This document shows positions 48,535 to 57,928 of a stretch of DNA of 64,000 bases, piece after piece. The first letter of the stretch is position 1. Each line of letters begins with the position of its first letter. A program made the translations under genes and the position numbers. This DNA comes from Deltaproteobacteria bacterium. GTDB lineage: Bacteria > Desulfobacterota > Desulfuromonadia > Desulfuromonadales > BM103. The stretch is from NCBI GenBank assembly GCA_005774545.1, contig VAUL01000008.1, forward strand, positions 1-64,000. Reading direction: 5' to 3'. A model generated the notes under the pieces. The model was given only the letters and a program-made list of their open reading frames with translations. It did not search any database and was not told the DNA's origin.

Positions 48535-49572
48535 GTCTTTCAGATCCTTCTCCTGCACCTCGTTCAGCAACACCAGCGTCTCCGTTGCCGTCGAGGCGTA
48601 ATGCTCGAACAGGGTGTGATCCATGACCGCCAGGCCGAAGGCGATGCCGCGCGGGTCGCCGGGAACGAAGGAGACATCGTGGCGGTCGCCGGTCTCCAGG
48701 GGGCGGCGCAGGGTGACGATCCACCGCCCGCCGCGATGCTCGGCAACGGCCGAGACGTCGGCGCGGCCGCCGGCCGGCCGTTCGACCAGGTAGCCGGGCG
48801 CCCGGCTGCCGGCGGGATAGGCTCCGGCACCGATCGGCCGCCGCTCGCCGTCGACCAGCGGGCGGTCGTTCTCGCCGAACGGCTCGGCGCCGCTGCCGGC
48901 GGCCTGCGCCAGCTGCGAATTGGGGGTGAAGAGCTCGCCGGGGAGATCCCCCTTCATCCCCTCCCCGTCCAGGTAACGATCGTCGGCAAAACCGTAGCCG
49001 GCCGTGCGGCCGGCCTTCCAGTTCCACAGGTCGAGCCAGGCGCCCTCCCGGGCCAGGCGCATCTTGTTCGAGGCGTGAAAGCTCGCGCGATTCACGCCGA
49101 AATCCTTGATGTGGCAGGCATAGGAGCAGGTGAACCCGGAAAACTGCCCGGCCGGCTCCCACATCAGCCCGAAACCGTCCTCCTGGCTGTTGCTGTTCTG
49201 CCAGCGGCTGCCGTCGAAGACCCACTCCATCAGGGCGCGGTCCGGGGTCGCATCCCGCCACGCCAGGCGCAGGTAAAGATCGCGCTCGGTGTAGAAGGCG
49301 CGCATGTCGACCTCGATCGGATCGGGGAGCCGTGAACCGTGATGGCAGGACGCCGTGGTCACGTGCACCGTGTCGTCGTCGATCTCGGCGAAGCTCGCGA
49401 GCTTGTGCGGGCGGCCGCCGCGCACCGTCACCACCCGCGGCAGGGCCCGCTCCCACTCCGCGAGCGAGGGCGGCTGACCGAGCTTCAGGGCGTAGAGCCG
49501 GTCGGCGGACACCTCGCGGCACCCCGCCAGCAGCAGGACGGTCAGGACGGACAGAAAGAGTGGACGGATCAT
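48517..49572 (-). CDS. Ethylbenzene-dehydrogenase-like haem-binding lipoprotein
   Basis: A 351-residue lipoprotein (MIRPLFLSVLTVLLLAGC; Cys18). The mature part matches the EB_dh haem-b binding domain: MRAFYTERDLYLRLAWRDATPDR, a CSYACHIKDFG motif, NKMRLAREGAWLDLWNWKAGRTAGYGFADDRYL, and GGRWIVTLRRPLETGD...GIAFGLAVMDHTLFEHYAS. In ethylbenzene and related dehydrogenases such a subunit binds haem b in the periplasm. It is the first gene of the cluster, 48 bases downstream of a sigma54 promoter. Its C-terminus (ERDLSAER-like) is supplied by an interspersed repeat. Confidence 0.85.
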   Translation of the reverse strand: MIRPLFLSVLTVLLLAGCREVSADRLYALKLGQPPSLAEWERALPRVVTVRGGRPHKLASFAEIDDDTVHVTTASCHHGSRLPDPIEVDMRAFYTERDLYLRLAWRDATPDRALMEWVFDGSRWQNSNSQEDGFGLMWEPAGQFSGFTCSYACHIKDFGVNRASFHASNKMRLAREGAWLDLWNWKAGRTAGYGFADDRYLDGEGMKGDLPGELFTPNSQLAQAAGSGAEPFGENDRPLVDGERRPIGAGAYPAGSRAPGYLVERPAGGRADVSAVAEHRGGRWIVTLRRPLETGDRHDVSFVPGDPRGIAFGLAVMDHTLFEHYASTATETLVLLNEVQEKDLKDLSAER

Positions 49573-49619
49573 CAGGCCCCTGGCTCGGCTGGCTTGCACA
49601 CGCACATCAGGCAATGTTT

Positions 49620-49635
49620 AGCAAGGAACATACCA
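49620..49635 (-). promoter_or_regulatory. Sigma54 (-24/-12) promoter of the GeoRSP cluster
   Basis: Minus-strand TGGTATGTTCCTTGCT fits TGGYRYRN4TTGCW at every position. GG and GC are spaced correctly. The start site would be at about 49610 and the first gene begins at 49572. The gene next door (49718-51082) encodes a sigma54-dependent activator. I see no other likely promoter in the 145-base gap. Confidence 0.85.
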
Positions 49636-49717
49636 GACCCGGGGGAGGAAAACCGCCGATCAGGGAGGGGGAACGGACACTCTGCGGCGCCGGGGTGACA
49701 GGATTCTGCCGAACCGG

Positions 49718-51060
<1,343 letters not shown>

Positions 51061-51082
<22 letters not shown>

Positions 51083-52137
51083 TGCCCCTCCCGTTCCCGG
51101 TAATAGACCCGGTTTTTCCCCTTGCGCTTGGCTTCGTACATGAGATCGTCGACCGTCTTGAACAGCATGGCCACCGAATCGCCGTCCTCGGGGAAGGAGG
51201 CCACCCCGACGCTGACCGTCACGCCGCGGCTGGAGGTGATGCGGTCGAGGAACTTCGGCGTCTCCGTCTCGACGAAGATGCGGATCCTCTCGGCGACGCG
51301 CAGGGTCGCCGGGAAGGCGGTCTCCGGCAGGAGGATGACGAACTCCTCCCCGCCGTAGCGGAACACCAGGTCGGAGCCGCGCAGCAGCTCGATCAGCATG
51401 CGCGCCATCTGCTGCAGGACGATGTCGCCGTTGGGGTGGCCGTAGGTGTCGTTGAATTTCTTGAAGTCGTCGACATCGAGGAGAATGATCGACAGCGGCT
51501 TGCCGTAGCGGGCGGCGCGCGCCACCTCCTCCGTGAACACCTTCTTGAACTGGCGCTGGTTGTAGAGCCCGGTCAGGCCGTCGGTGCAGGCCAGTTCCAA
51601 CGTCTTGCGGTGCAGGCGGGCGTTGTCGATGCTCATGGTGGCGAAGGAGCCGAGGACGGACAGCAGCTCCAGCCGCTCCTGCGGGAAGTGGCGCGGCACG
51701 AAATCGTCGACGTAGAGGACGCCGACGGTCTTGCGCTGCATCTTGAGCGGCACGGCGATCAGCGAACGGATCCCTTCGGCGATCGCCAGCGGGTTGTTGA
51801 AGAACCCCGCCTGCTCCGTATCCTCCACCACGAACAGCTCGCCGCGCTCGAGGATCTCGTGGGTCAGGCCGCCCGGCTTGACCGTCCAGCGGTCGTGGGC
51901 GGTGAACGTCTCGCTCAGCCCGGCGTGGGCGTGGAGTTCCAGCTTGCCGCCCCCCTCGTCGTACAGGGCGATGGTCCCGGCCGGCATGTCCATGATGGTC
52001 ATGGCGCTGTGCAGGATGTTCTGCAGGACCTCGTCGAGATCGAGCGACGACACCACCACCTGCGCCACGCTGAGAAGATCCTTCAGCCCCTTGAGCTCCC
52101 GTTCCAGGAGGTCGGGCTGTTTGCTCGCATCGCTCAC
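51061..52137 (-). CDS. GAF-domain diguanylate cyclase
   Basis: A 358-residue protein. Residues about 30-175 form a GAF domain (LDEVLQNILHSAMTIMDMPAGTIALYDEGGGKLELHAHAGLS...RSLIAVPLKMQRKTVGVLYVDDF). The GGDEF domain has the active RYGGEEFVILLPE and an RxxD inhibitory site (RGSD) five residues before it, so it should make c-di-GMP and be feedback-inhibited. The preceding GAF may bind a small ligand. Co-transcribed with the NtrC regulator through a 22-base overlap. Confidence 0.95.
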
Positions 52138-52243
52138 CGGGTCACCCTCTCCGTTGAAAAATTGCTATTATATAGCACAGTTTCCGTTTTCCTCTCCACA
52201 ATAAATCGCCCTGCCGCCGGTGTAAAGCCCCGTGCATCGGGGG

Positions 52244-52298
52244 TTGACACACACCATATCTTGTGGTTTAACTATCGGCGCCGCACAGAATATTGTGA
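52244..52298 (+). promoter_or_regulatory. NrdR-controlled promoter of nrdJ (two NrdR boxes)
   Basis: TTGACA at 52244-52249, 17-base spacer, TTTAAC at 52267. Box 1 ACACCATATCTTGTGG (52251-52266) and box 2 GCACAGAATATTGTGA (52283-52298) match the NrdR consensus (ACACwATATATwGTGT type) at 13 and 12 of 16 positions. Their centres are 32 bases apart, the usual three-turn spacing. Box 1 lies in the spacer, so binding should block the polymerase. Confidence 0.8.
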
Positions 52299-52347
52299 TC
52301 CCACCCAGATTGCAACTCCAAACAAATTCAATACTTATTTAGTCAGG

Positions 52348-54585
52348 ATGGCCCCGATGACCGCTAGAAAATCCGCCCCGCCGCTCGAACTGTCCCCCAA
52401 CGCCGTTACCGTTCTCGAGCGCCGCTACCTCAAGCGCGACAAGGACGGAAAGATCCTTGAAACGCCGACCGACATGTTCCGGCGGGTGGCCAGTACCATT
52501 GCCGAAGCCGAGGCGCGCTTCACCAAGGGGGAGAATCCGGACGTCCTCGAGAAGGAATTCTACCGGATGATGACCACCCTGGAATTCCTCCCCAATTCGC
52601 CGACCCTGATGAACGCCGGGCGCGAACTGGGGCAGCTCTCCGCCTGCTTCGTCCTGCCGATCGGCGACTCGATGGAGGAGATCTTCGAGGCGATCAAGCA
52701 GACCGCGCTGATCCACAAGAGCGGCGGCGGCACCGGCTTTGCCTTCTCGCGCATCCGCCCGGCCAACGACGTGGTCCTCTCGACCAAGGGGATCTCCTCG
52801 GGCCCCCTCTCCTTCATGAAGGTCTTCGACGCAGCGACCGAGACGATCAAGCAGGGCGGCACCCGGCGCGGCGCCAACATGGGGATCCTGCGGGTCGACC
52901 ACCCGGACATCATGGACTTCATCATGTGCAAGCGCGACCAGACCGTGCTGACCAACTTCAACATTTCGGTCGGGCTCACCGAGAAGTTCATGGAAGCAGT
53001 GGAAAAGGACGAAGAGTACGACATCGTCAACCCCCGCTCCGGCGAGGCGGTCGGCCGCAAGTCGGCGCGCAAGGTCTTCGAGCACATCGTCGACCTGGCC
53101 TGGAACAACGGCGAGCCGGGGATCATCTTCCTCGACCGCCTCAACCGCGACAACCCGACGCCGAAGGTCGGCGCCATCGAGGCCACCAACCCCTGCGGCG
53201 AGCAGCCGCTGCTCCCGTACGAGTCGTGCAACCTCGGCTCGATCAACCTGGCCCGGATGGTCACCGCCGGCGGCCAGGTCGACTGGGAGAAGCTCGGCCG
53301 CACCGTTGATCTGGCCACGCGCTTCCTCGACAACGTCATCGAAGTGAACAAGTACCCGATCCAGCAGATCGACGAGATGACCCGCTCCAACCGCAAGATC
53401 GGCCTCGGCGTGATGGGCTGGGCCGACATGCTGATCCTGCTCGGTCTCCCCTACGACAGCGACGAGGCGGTGGCTCTCGGCGAGCAGCTGATGAAGTTCC
53501 TCACCGACAGGGCGCGGGCGGCCTCGCGCCAACTGGCGGCCGAGCGCGGCGCCTTCCCCAACTTCAAGGGGAGCATCTTCGACGGCAAGGGGAAAGGCGG
53601 CCCGATCCGCAACGCCACCTGCACCACCATCGCCCCGACCGGGACGATCTCGATCATCGCCAACAGCTCGAGCGGCATCGAGCCGCTGTTCGCCGTCTCC
53701 TACATCCGCCAGGTGCTCGACAACGACAAGCTGGTCGAGGTCCACCCGCTCTTCGAAAGGATCGCCAGGGAGCGCGGCTTCTACTCGAAGGAGCTGATGC
53801 AGAGGATCGCCGAGCACGGCACCGTGCAGGACATCGACGAGATCCCCGCCGACATTCGCCGGATCTTCGTCACCTCCCACGACATCACCCCGGAAGACCA
53901 CATCCGCATGCAGGCGGCCTTCCAGAAGCACACCGACAACGCGGTGTCCAAGACCGTCAACTTCTGTCATGACGCCACCCGCGACGACGTGGCCGAGGTC
54001 TACCGGCTCGCCTACCGGCTCGACTGCAAGGGGGTGACCATCTACCGCGACGGCTCGCGCGACATGCAGGTCCTCTCGGTCGGCAAGGAGAAGAAGGTCG
54101 AGGAGGAGGTGCCGTTCGAGAGCCAGAAAGGACGGATCAAGCGCGACCGGCCGCGGGCGCTGTCCGGCACCACCTACCAGATGCAGACCGGCTGCGGGCC
54201 GCTGTACGTGACGATCAACGAGGACCAGGCCGGGCTCTTCGAGCTGTTCACCACCATGGGCAAGGCCGGCGGGTGCGCCTCCAGCCAGTGCGAGGCGATC
54301 GGCCGTCTGGTGTCGCTGGCCTGGCGCTCCGGGGTGCAGGCCCGCCAGGCGGTCAAGCAGCTGATCGGCATCACCTGCCACAAGCCGGCCGGCTTCGGCG
54401 ACAACCGCGTCACCTCCTGCGCCGACGCCGTGGCCAAGGCGATCCAGACCCACATGGCCGAACACGGCATGGACGACCTCCGGGCGACGGCCAACGGCGG
54501 GGCCTGCCCCGAGTGCGGCGGTCCGGTCGAGCACGAGGGCGGCTGTTGCGTCTGCCACGCCTGCGGCTACAGCGAGTGCGCCTAG
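52348..54585 (+). CDS. nrdJ: Adenosylcobalamin-dependent ribonucleotide reductase (class II)
   Basis: A 745-residue class II RNR. Conserved features: SACFVLPIGDSMEEIFEAIKQTALIHKSGGGTGFAFSRIRP, the radical/active-site block NPCGEQPLLPYESCNLGSINLARM, GLGVMGWADMLILLGLPYDS, and APTGTISIIANSSSGIEPLF. The C-terminal tail CPECGG...CCVCHACGYSEC (about 722-745) is the redox-active/zinc-ribbon end of the NrdJ subtype. It makes dNTP precursors without oxygen, using adenosylcobalamin. An ATG at 52357 is an alternative start. No B12 riboswitch is seen; NrdR boxes control it instead. Confidence 0.97.
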   Translation: MAPMTARKSAPPLELSPNAVTVLERRYLKRDKDGKILETPTDMFRRVASTIAEAEARFTKGENPDVLEKEFYRMMTTLEFLPNSPTLMNAGRELGQLSACFVLPIGDSMEEIFEAIKQTALIHKSGGGTGFAFSRIRPANDVVLSTKGISSGPLSFMKVFDAATETIKQGGTRRGANMGILRVDHPDIMDFIMCKRDQTVLTNFNISVGLTEKFMEAVEKDEEYDIVNPRSGEAVGRKSARKVFEHIVDLAWNNGEPGIIFLDRLNRDNPTPKVGAIEATNPCGEQPLLPYESCNLGSINLARMVTAGGQVDWEKLGRTVDLATRFLDNVIEVNKYPIQQIDEMTRSNRKIGLGVMGWADMLILLGLPYDSDEAVALGEQLMKFLTDRARAASRQLAAERGAFPNFKGSIFDGKGKGGPIRNATCTTIAPTGTISIIANSSSGIEPLFAVSYIRQVLDNDKLVEVHPLFERIARERGFYSKELMQRIAEHGTVQDIDEIPADIRRIFVTSHDITPEDHIRMQAAFQKHTDNAVSKTVNFCHDATRDDVAEVYRLAYRLDCKGVTIYRDGSRDMQVLSVGKEKKVEEEVPFESQKGRIKRDRPRALSGTTYQMQTGCGPLYVTINEDQAGLFELFTTMGKAGGCASSQCEAIGRLVSLAWRSGVQARQAVKQLIGITCHKPAGFGDNRVTSCADAVAKAIQTHMAEHGMDDLRATANGGACPECGGPVEHEGGCCVCHACGYSECA

Positions 54586-54604
54586 GAATTCGTGACCTCA
54601 AGGG

Positions 54605-54641
54605 ACGAAGGGGCAGGCCGGTCGGCCTGCCCCTTCGTTTT
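54605..54641 (+). terminator. Intrinsic terminator of nrdJ
   Basis: A 16-bp perfect stem (ACGAAGGGGCAGGCCG / CGGCCTGCCCCTTCGT) followed by TTT, 19 bases after the nrdJ stop. Confidence 0.9.
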
Positions 54642-54671
54642 GCCAGCGGGCCGCGACAACTCTCATCCAGG

Positions 54672-54700
54672 TTGACAACACCGCTTTTCCCGTAAACAAT
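54672..54700 (+). promoter_or_regulatory. Promoter of nhaA
   Basis: TTGACA (54672-54677), 17-base spacer, AACAAT (54695-54700). The predicted start is at about 54707, the A of the nhaA ATG, and no ribosome site precedes it, so the message may be leaderless. Confidence 0.5.
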
Positions 54701-54706
54701 CACCCC

Positions 54707-55909
54707 ATGAAAACCCGGCTGACCAGACTCTTTGTCGAATTTTTCGAAAGCGGGCAGGCCTCGGGGGTCCTCCTGCTCGTCTGCATGGCGATCTCGATCA
54801 CCCTGGCCAACTCGCCGCTGGGCGACGCCTACGCCGATTTCTGGCACCTCAAGATCGGCATCGAGGCCGGCGCTGCCGTCGCCCTGAAGCACAGCCTGGC
54901 GCACTGGATCAACGACGGGCTGATGGCGGTCTTCTTCCTGCTGATCGGCCTGGAGATCGAGCGGGAACTCTACATCGGCGAGCTCTCCGACCTGAAAAGC
55001 GCCACCCTGCCGGTCTTCGCCGCCCTCGGCGGGATGGCGGCCCCGGCCCTGATCCACTTCCTCCTCAACCGCGGCACCGAAACCCAGGCGGGGGTGGGGA
55101 TCCCGATGGCCACCGACATCGCCTTCGCCATGGGCGCCCTCGCCCTGCTGGGGAGCCGCGTGCCGGCCGCCCTCAAGGTTTTCCTGGTCGCCCTGGCGAT
55201 CATCGACGATCTCGGCGCCATCGTGGTGATCGCCCTCTTCTACGTGGGCAATTTCTCGCTGACCTACCTGCTCATGGCCGCCGCGGTCTTCGCCGCCCTG
55301 CTGGTCCTCAACCGCCTGGGCGTGCACCGGCTCTCCGTCTACCTCATCCCCGGCGTCTTCCTCTGGTACTTCATGTTCAGGTCGGGCGTCCACGCCACCA
55401 TCGCCGGCGTCCTGCTGGCCTTCGCCATCCCCTTCGCCAACGGCGACGAGGCCTCGCCGTCCTACCGGCTGCAGCACTTCCTGCACCGGCCGGTGGCCTT
55501 CGTGATCATGCCGGTCTTCGCCCTGGCCAACACCGGCATCGTCCTGTCCGGCGACTGGCTCGACGGGCTGGCCACGCTCAACAGCCTCGGCATCGCGGCC
55601 GGCCTGCTTTTCGGCAAGCCGCTGGGGATCGTGCTGTTCAGCGCCCTGGCGATCAGGCTCGGGCTGTCGCAGCTGCCGGCCGAACTCTCCTGGCGGCATC
55701 TCCTCGGCGCCGGCTTCCTCGCCGGCATCGGCTTCACCATGTCGATCTTCATCACCCTGCTGGCCTTCGACGACCCGGCCACCGTCCAGGCCTCGAAGCT
55801 GAGCATCGTACTGGCCTCGCTGGCGGCCGGAACGACCGGCTTCGCGATCCTCCACCGGGCAAAGGCCGGAGGAGCCTACAGCCGTCCGTCATCGGGAAAG
55901 CACCCATGA
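54707..55909 (+). CDS. nhaA: Na+/H+ antiporter NhaA
   Basis: A 400-residue inner-membrane antiporter with the NhaA pattern: FFESGQASGVLLLVCMAISITLANSP, LAHWINDGLMAVFFLLIGLEIERELYIGEL, GVGIPMATDIAFAMGALALLG (ion-binding Asp pair region), FLVALAIIDDLGAIVVIALFY with the two essential adjacent Asp, and GIGFTMSIFITLLAF at the end. It exports Na+ at alkaline pH. The stop overlaps the next start (ATGA). Only a weak promoter and no Shine-Dalgarno are visible. Confidence 0.97.
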   Translation: MKTRLTRLFVEFFESGQASGVLLLVCMAISITLANSPLGDAYADFWHLKIGIEAGAAVALKHSLAHWINDGLMAVFFLLIGLEIERELYIGELSDLKSATLPVFAALGGMAAPALIHFLLNRGTETQAGVGIPMATDIAFAMGALALLGSRVPAALKVFLVALAIIDDLGAIVVIALFYVGNFSLTYLLMAAAVFAALLVLNRLGVHRLSVYLIPGVFLWYFMFRSGVHATIAGVLLAFAIPFANGDEASPSYRLQHFLHRPVAFVIMPVFALANTGIVLSGDWLDGLATLNSLGIAAGLLFGKPLGIVLFSALAIRLGLSQLPAELSWRHLLGAGFLAGIGFTMSIFITLLAFDDPATVQASKLSIVLASLAAGTTGFAILHRAKAGGAYSRPSSGKHP

Positions 55910-56352
55910 TCACCCGCATCGACCACCTCAACATCGTCGTCAGCGACCTGGAAGAGGCCAGGGCCTTCTTTCTCCTGCTCGGCTTCACCGAGGGGCTCGG
56001 CGCCGACCTCGACCCGGCCTTCCTGCAGCGGCTCACCGGCATCGCCGGAGCCAGCGGCCGCTTCGTCACCATGCGCCACGCCGGCTCGAACACCACCATC
56101 GAGCTGCTGCGCTTCGACGCCTCCGGCGGCGCCGACCCGCAACTCGGCCGGGCCGACCGCATCGGCCTGCGCCACCTGGCCTTCGCGGTCGCCGACATCG
56201 ATGCGGTCGTCGCCCGCCTGCAGGCCGCCGGAACCACCTTCCTCAGCCCGGTTCAGACCTGGGAGAAGACCGGCAAGCGGCTGGTCTACCTGCTCGGCCC
56301 CGACGGCATCCTGCTGGAACTGGCGGAGTACCCCGATGAGCGGCACCCCTGA
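55906..56352 (+). CDS. VOC/glyoxalase-superfamily protein
   Basis: A 148-residue VOC protein with two paired beta-alpha-beta-beta-beta modules: ITRIDHLNIVVSDLEEARAFFLLLGF at the start and RIGLRHLAFAVADIDAVVARLQAAG..TFLSP, then LVYLLGPDGILLELAEY. His10 and Glu residues could bind metal. Such enzymes act on lactoylglutathione-like or vicinal oxygen substrates, but the specific substrate is unknown. Its start overlaps the nhaA stop, so it is translationally coupled. Confidence 0.85.
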   Translation: MITRIDHLNIVVSDLEEARAFFLLLGFTEGLGADLDPAFLQRLTGIAGASGRFVTMRHAGSNTTIELLRFDASGGADPQLGRADRIGLRHLAFAVADIDAVVARLQAAGTTFLSPVQTWEKTGKRLVYLLGPDGILLELAEYPDERHP

Positions 56353-56560
56353 CGCCGACGGCATCCTGCGCATCGCGGACCGCTGCACCGGCTGCGGCGC
56401 CTGCATATCGGCCTGTCCGGTCCGCGCCCTGACGCTGGCCAGCACGGGGCCCGGCGGCAGCGGCCGCAAGCTGGCGGCGGTCGACCGCCGCCGCTGCACC
56501 CTCTGCGGCGCCTGTCTGCCGGCCTGCCCGCACCAGGCCCTGGCCATCGTCCCCCGTTGA
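56336..56560 (+). CDS. Small 2[4Fe-4S] ferredoxin-type protein
   Basis: A 74-residue protein with two CxxCxxCxxxCP ferredoxin motifs: CTGCGACISACP and CTLCGACLPACP. It should carry two [4Fe-4S] clusters as a low-potential electron carrier. The ATG lies inside the 3' end of the VOC gene (17-base overlap). A short RIADR.. lead and a basic linker (SGRKLAAVDRRR) separate the motifs. Partner unknown. Confidence 0.9.
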   Translation: MSGTPDADGILRIADRCTGCGACISACPVRALTLASTGPGGSGRKLAAVDRRRCTLCGACLPACPHQALAIVPR

Positions 56561-56570
56561 CGGCGCCGGC

Positions 56571-56888
56571 ATGACCAGCCTGCTGCAATCGATCCCCGCC
56601 GCGCTCCCGGAGGAGCTGGTCGAAACCCTGTGTCGCGCGGAGCACGTCCGCATCGAGCGGATCGTCTCGCGCGGCCACGCTTCGCCGCCGGATTTCTGGT
56701 ACGACCAGGAATGGCACGAGTTCGTCCTGCTGGTGAGCGGCCGCGCCCGCCTCGCCTTCGCCGATGGCCGGCCGCCCCTTGACCTCGCCCCCGGCGACTG
56801 GCTCGACATCCGGGCCCGTGAGCGCCATCGCGTCGCCTGGACCGACCCTGATCAGGACACGGTCTGGCTGGCGGTGCACTACCGGTAG
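56571..56888 (+). CDS. Cupin-domain protein
   Basis: A 105-residue single cupin: a helix (PEELVETLCRAEHVRIERIVS), then SPPDFWYDQEWHEFVLLVSGRARLAFADG (cupin motif 1, with His and Glu) and PGDWLDIRARERHRVAWTDPDQDTVWLAVHY (motif 2, with His). Metal-dependent small-molecule binding is likely. The ATG at 56571 follows the ferredoxin gene by ten bases. Confidence 0.88.
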   Translation: MTSLLQSIPAALPEELVETLCRAEHVRIERIVSRGHASPPDFWYDQEWHEFVLLVSGRARLAFADGRPPLDLAPGDWLDIRARERHRVAWTDPDQDTVWLAVHYR

Positions 56889-56893
56889 ACGCC

Positions 56894-57067
56894 GTGGCCT
56901 TCGAGCTCTGGCGCCAGGACGACAACGGCCACCGCTTCCTGGTCGGCCGCTTCCCGACGCGTGGCGAAGCCGAGCGGCAACTGGCGGAGTTGACCCGCGC
57001 CCCGCACAAGCAGACCTACTGGATCAACGAATCGACGGACGGATGCGACAGGATGGGACCGGCATGA
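56894..57067 (+). CDS. Small SPOR-like/short hypothetical protein
   Basis: A 57-codon gene starting at GTG 56894: VAFELWRQDDNGHRFLVGRF...GEAERQLAELTRAPHKQTYWI. The pattern (strand, turn, strand, amphipathic helix, HKQTYWI strand) recalls small single-domain proteins of Geobacter-type genomes. It lies six bases after the cupin stop. Its TGA overlaps the next ATG (ATGA), so it is coupled to the Cys-cluster gene. Function unknown. Confidence 0.7.
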   Translation: MAFELWRQDDNGHRFLVGRFPTRGEAERQLAELTRAPHKQTYWINESTDGCDRMGPA

Positions 57068-57783
57068 ACGACACGACGGTGCAGGCGCTGACGGAACTGG
57101 CCCGCGCGCGCCAGGCGGAACTCGACGAACGGATCGCCGCCTGGCGAACGGCCGCCGGCATCCGTCTGTGGTGCGGTCCGGGGTGCGGCAACTGCTGCAC
57201 GCTGACGGTCAACGCCACCCTTCCCGAGGCGCTGGCGATCGCCGCAGCAGGACTCGACGACGACCTGTGCCGGCGACTCGACGCGACGGTCGCCGCCCTC
57301 CTCGGCCACGCCCGGCAGTGCGGCGACGCGCGCGCCTTCCTGGCCGGCTACCGGCAGGCGGTCGGCCCCTGCCCGTTCCTCGACGGCACCGGGAACTGCC
57401 GGATCTACCCCCGGCGCCCCCTGGCCTGCCGCGCCCTGCTCGCCACCCGTCCGCCGGACTGGTGCGGCGTCAACCTGGCAGAGCTCCCCGCTTTCGAGCG
57501 CGACGCCTTCCTGGCCGGGCTCGACCGTACCGCAGTCGCCTTTCCGACCCATTACGCCGCCGCTCCGCAGTCGATGGCCGGCGATTTCGAGCGCGGCCTG
57601 GTCCTCGCCATGATCCGCCACCTCGGGTTCGGCGTCACCGGCAGCCTCCCCCTACTGGCCTGGCTGGCCGGCCGCCGGGAAGAGCTGAGCGCCGCCCTGG
57701 CCGCCGGGCCCGAAGCCTGCAGCGCCTTCCTTGCCGCGCACGGGGCCCACTCCCCGTTCCTGGTCCAACTGCACATCCCCTGA
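57064..57783 (+). CDS. YkgJ-type cysteine-cluster protein (putative Fe-S / Zn)
   Basis: A 239-residue protein with the YkgJ (CxxC..C) cluster: LWCGPGCGNCCTLTVN near residue 40 and CPFLDGTGNCRIYPRRPLACRALLA near 105, with a later Cys. YkgJ proteins are thought to bind zinc or an Fe-S cluster through these cysteines. No known enzyme activity. Start ATG overlaps the upstream stop (ATGA). Last of a seven-gene coupled run from nhaA. Confidence 0.85.
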   Translation: MNDTTVQALTELARARQAELDERIAAWRTAAGIRLWCGPGCGNCCTLTVNATLPEALAIAAAGLDDDLCRRLDATVAALLGHARQCGDARAFLAGYRQAVGPCPFLDGTGNCRIYPRRPLACRALLATRPPDWCGVNLAELPAFERDAFLAGLDRTAVAFPTHYAAAPQSMAGDFERGLVLAMIRHLGFGVTGSLPLLAWLAGRREELSAALAAGPEACSAFLAAHGAHSPFLVQLHIP

Positions 57784-57812
57784 CCAACGCTTGCCGCACC
57801 TGCCGTTTTTGC

Positions 57813-57840
57813 TTGCCTGCCGCCGGACGGGTGCTATAAT
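57813..57840 (+). promoter_or_regulatory. Promoter upstream of the SulP gene
   Basis: TTGCCT (57813-57818), 16-base spacer and consensus TATAAT (57835-57840) precede the SulP transporter start at 57929. Confidence 0.75.
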
Positions 57841-57928
57841 TCGCCGCGCGCGGCGCTGATGCCGCACCTGTTTAATCCACATAGACCCCAGACGGTCCAA
57901 CCCACCGCCCGGGCTCTCGGAGGCATGC

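Noticed and set aside
52138-52347. Cobalamin riboswitch before the B12-dependent reductase
   Set aside because: No B12 box or B12-aptamer folding pattern is visible. The sequence is a sigma70 promoter with NrdR boxes.
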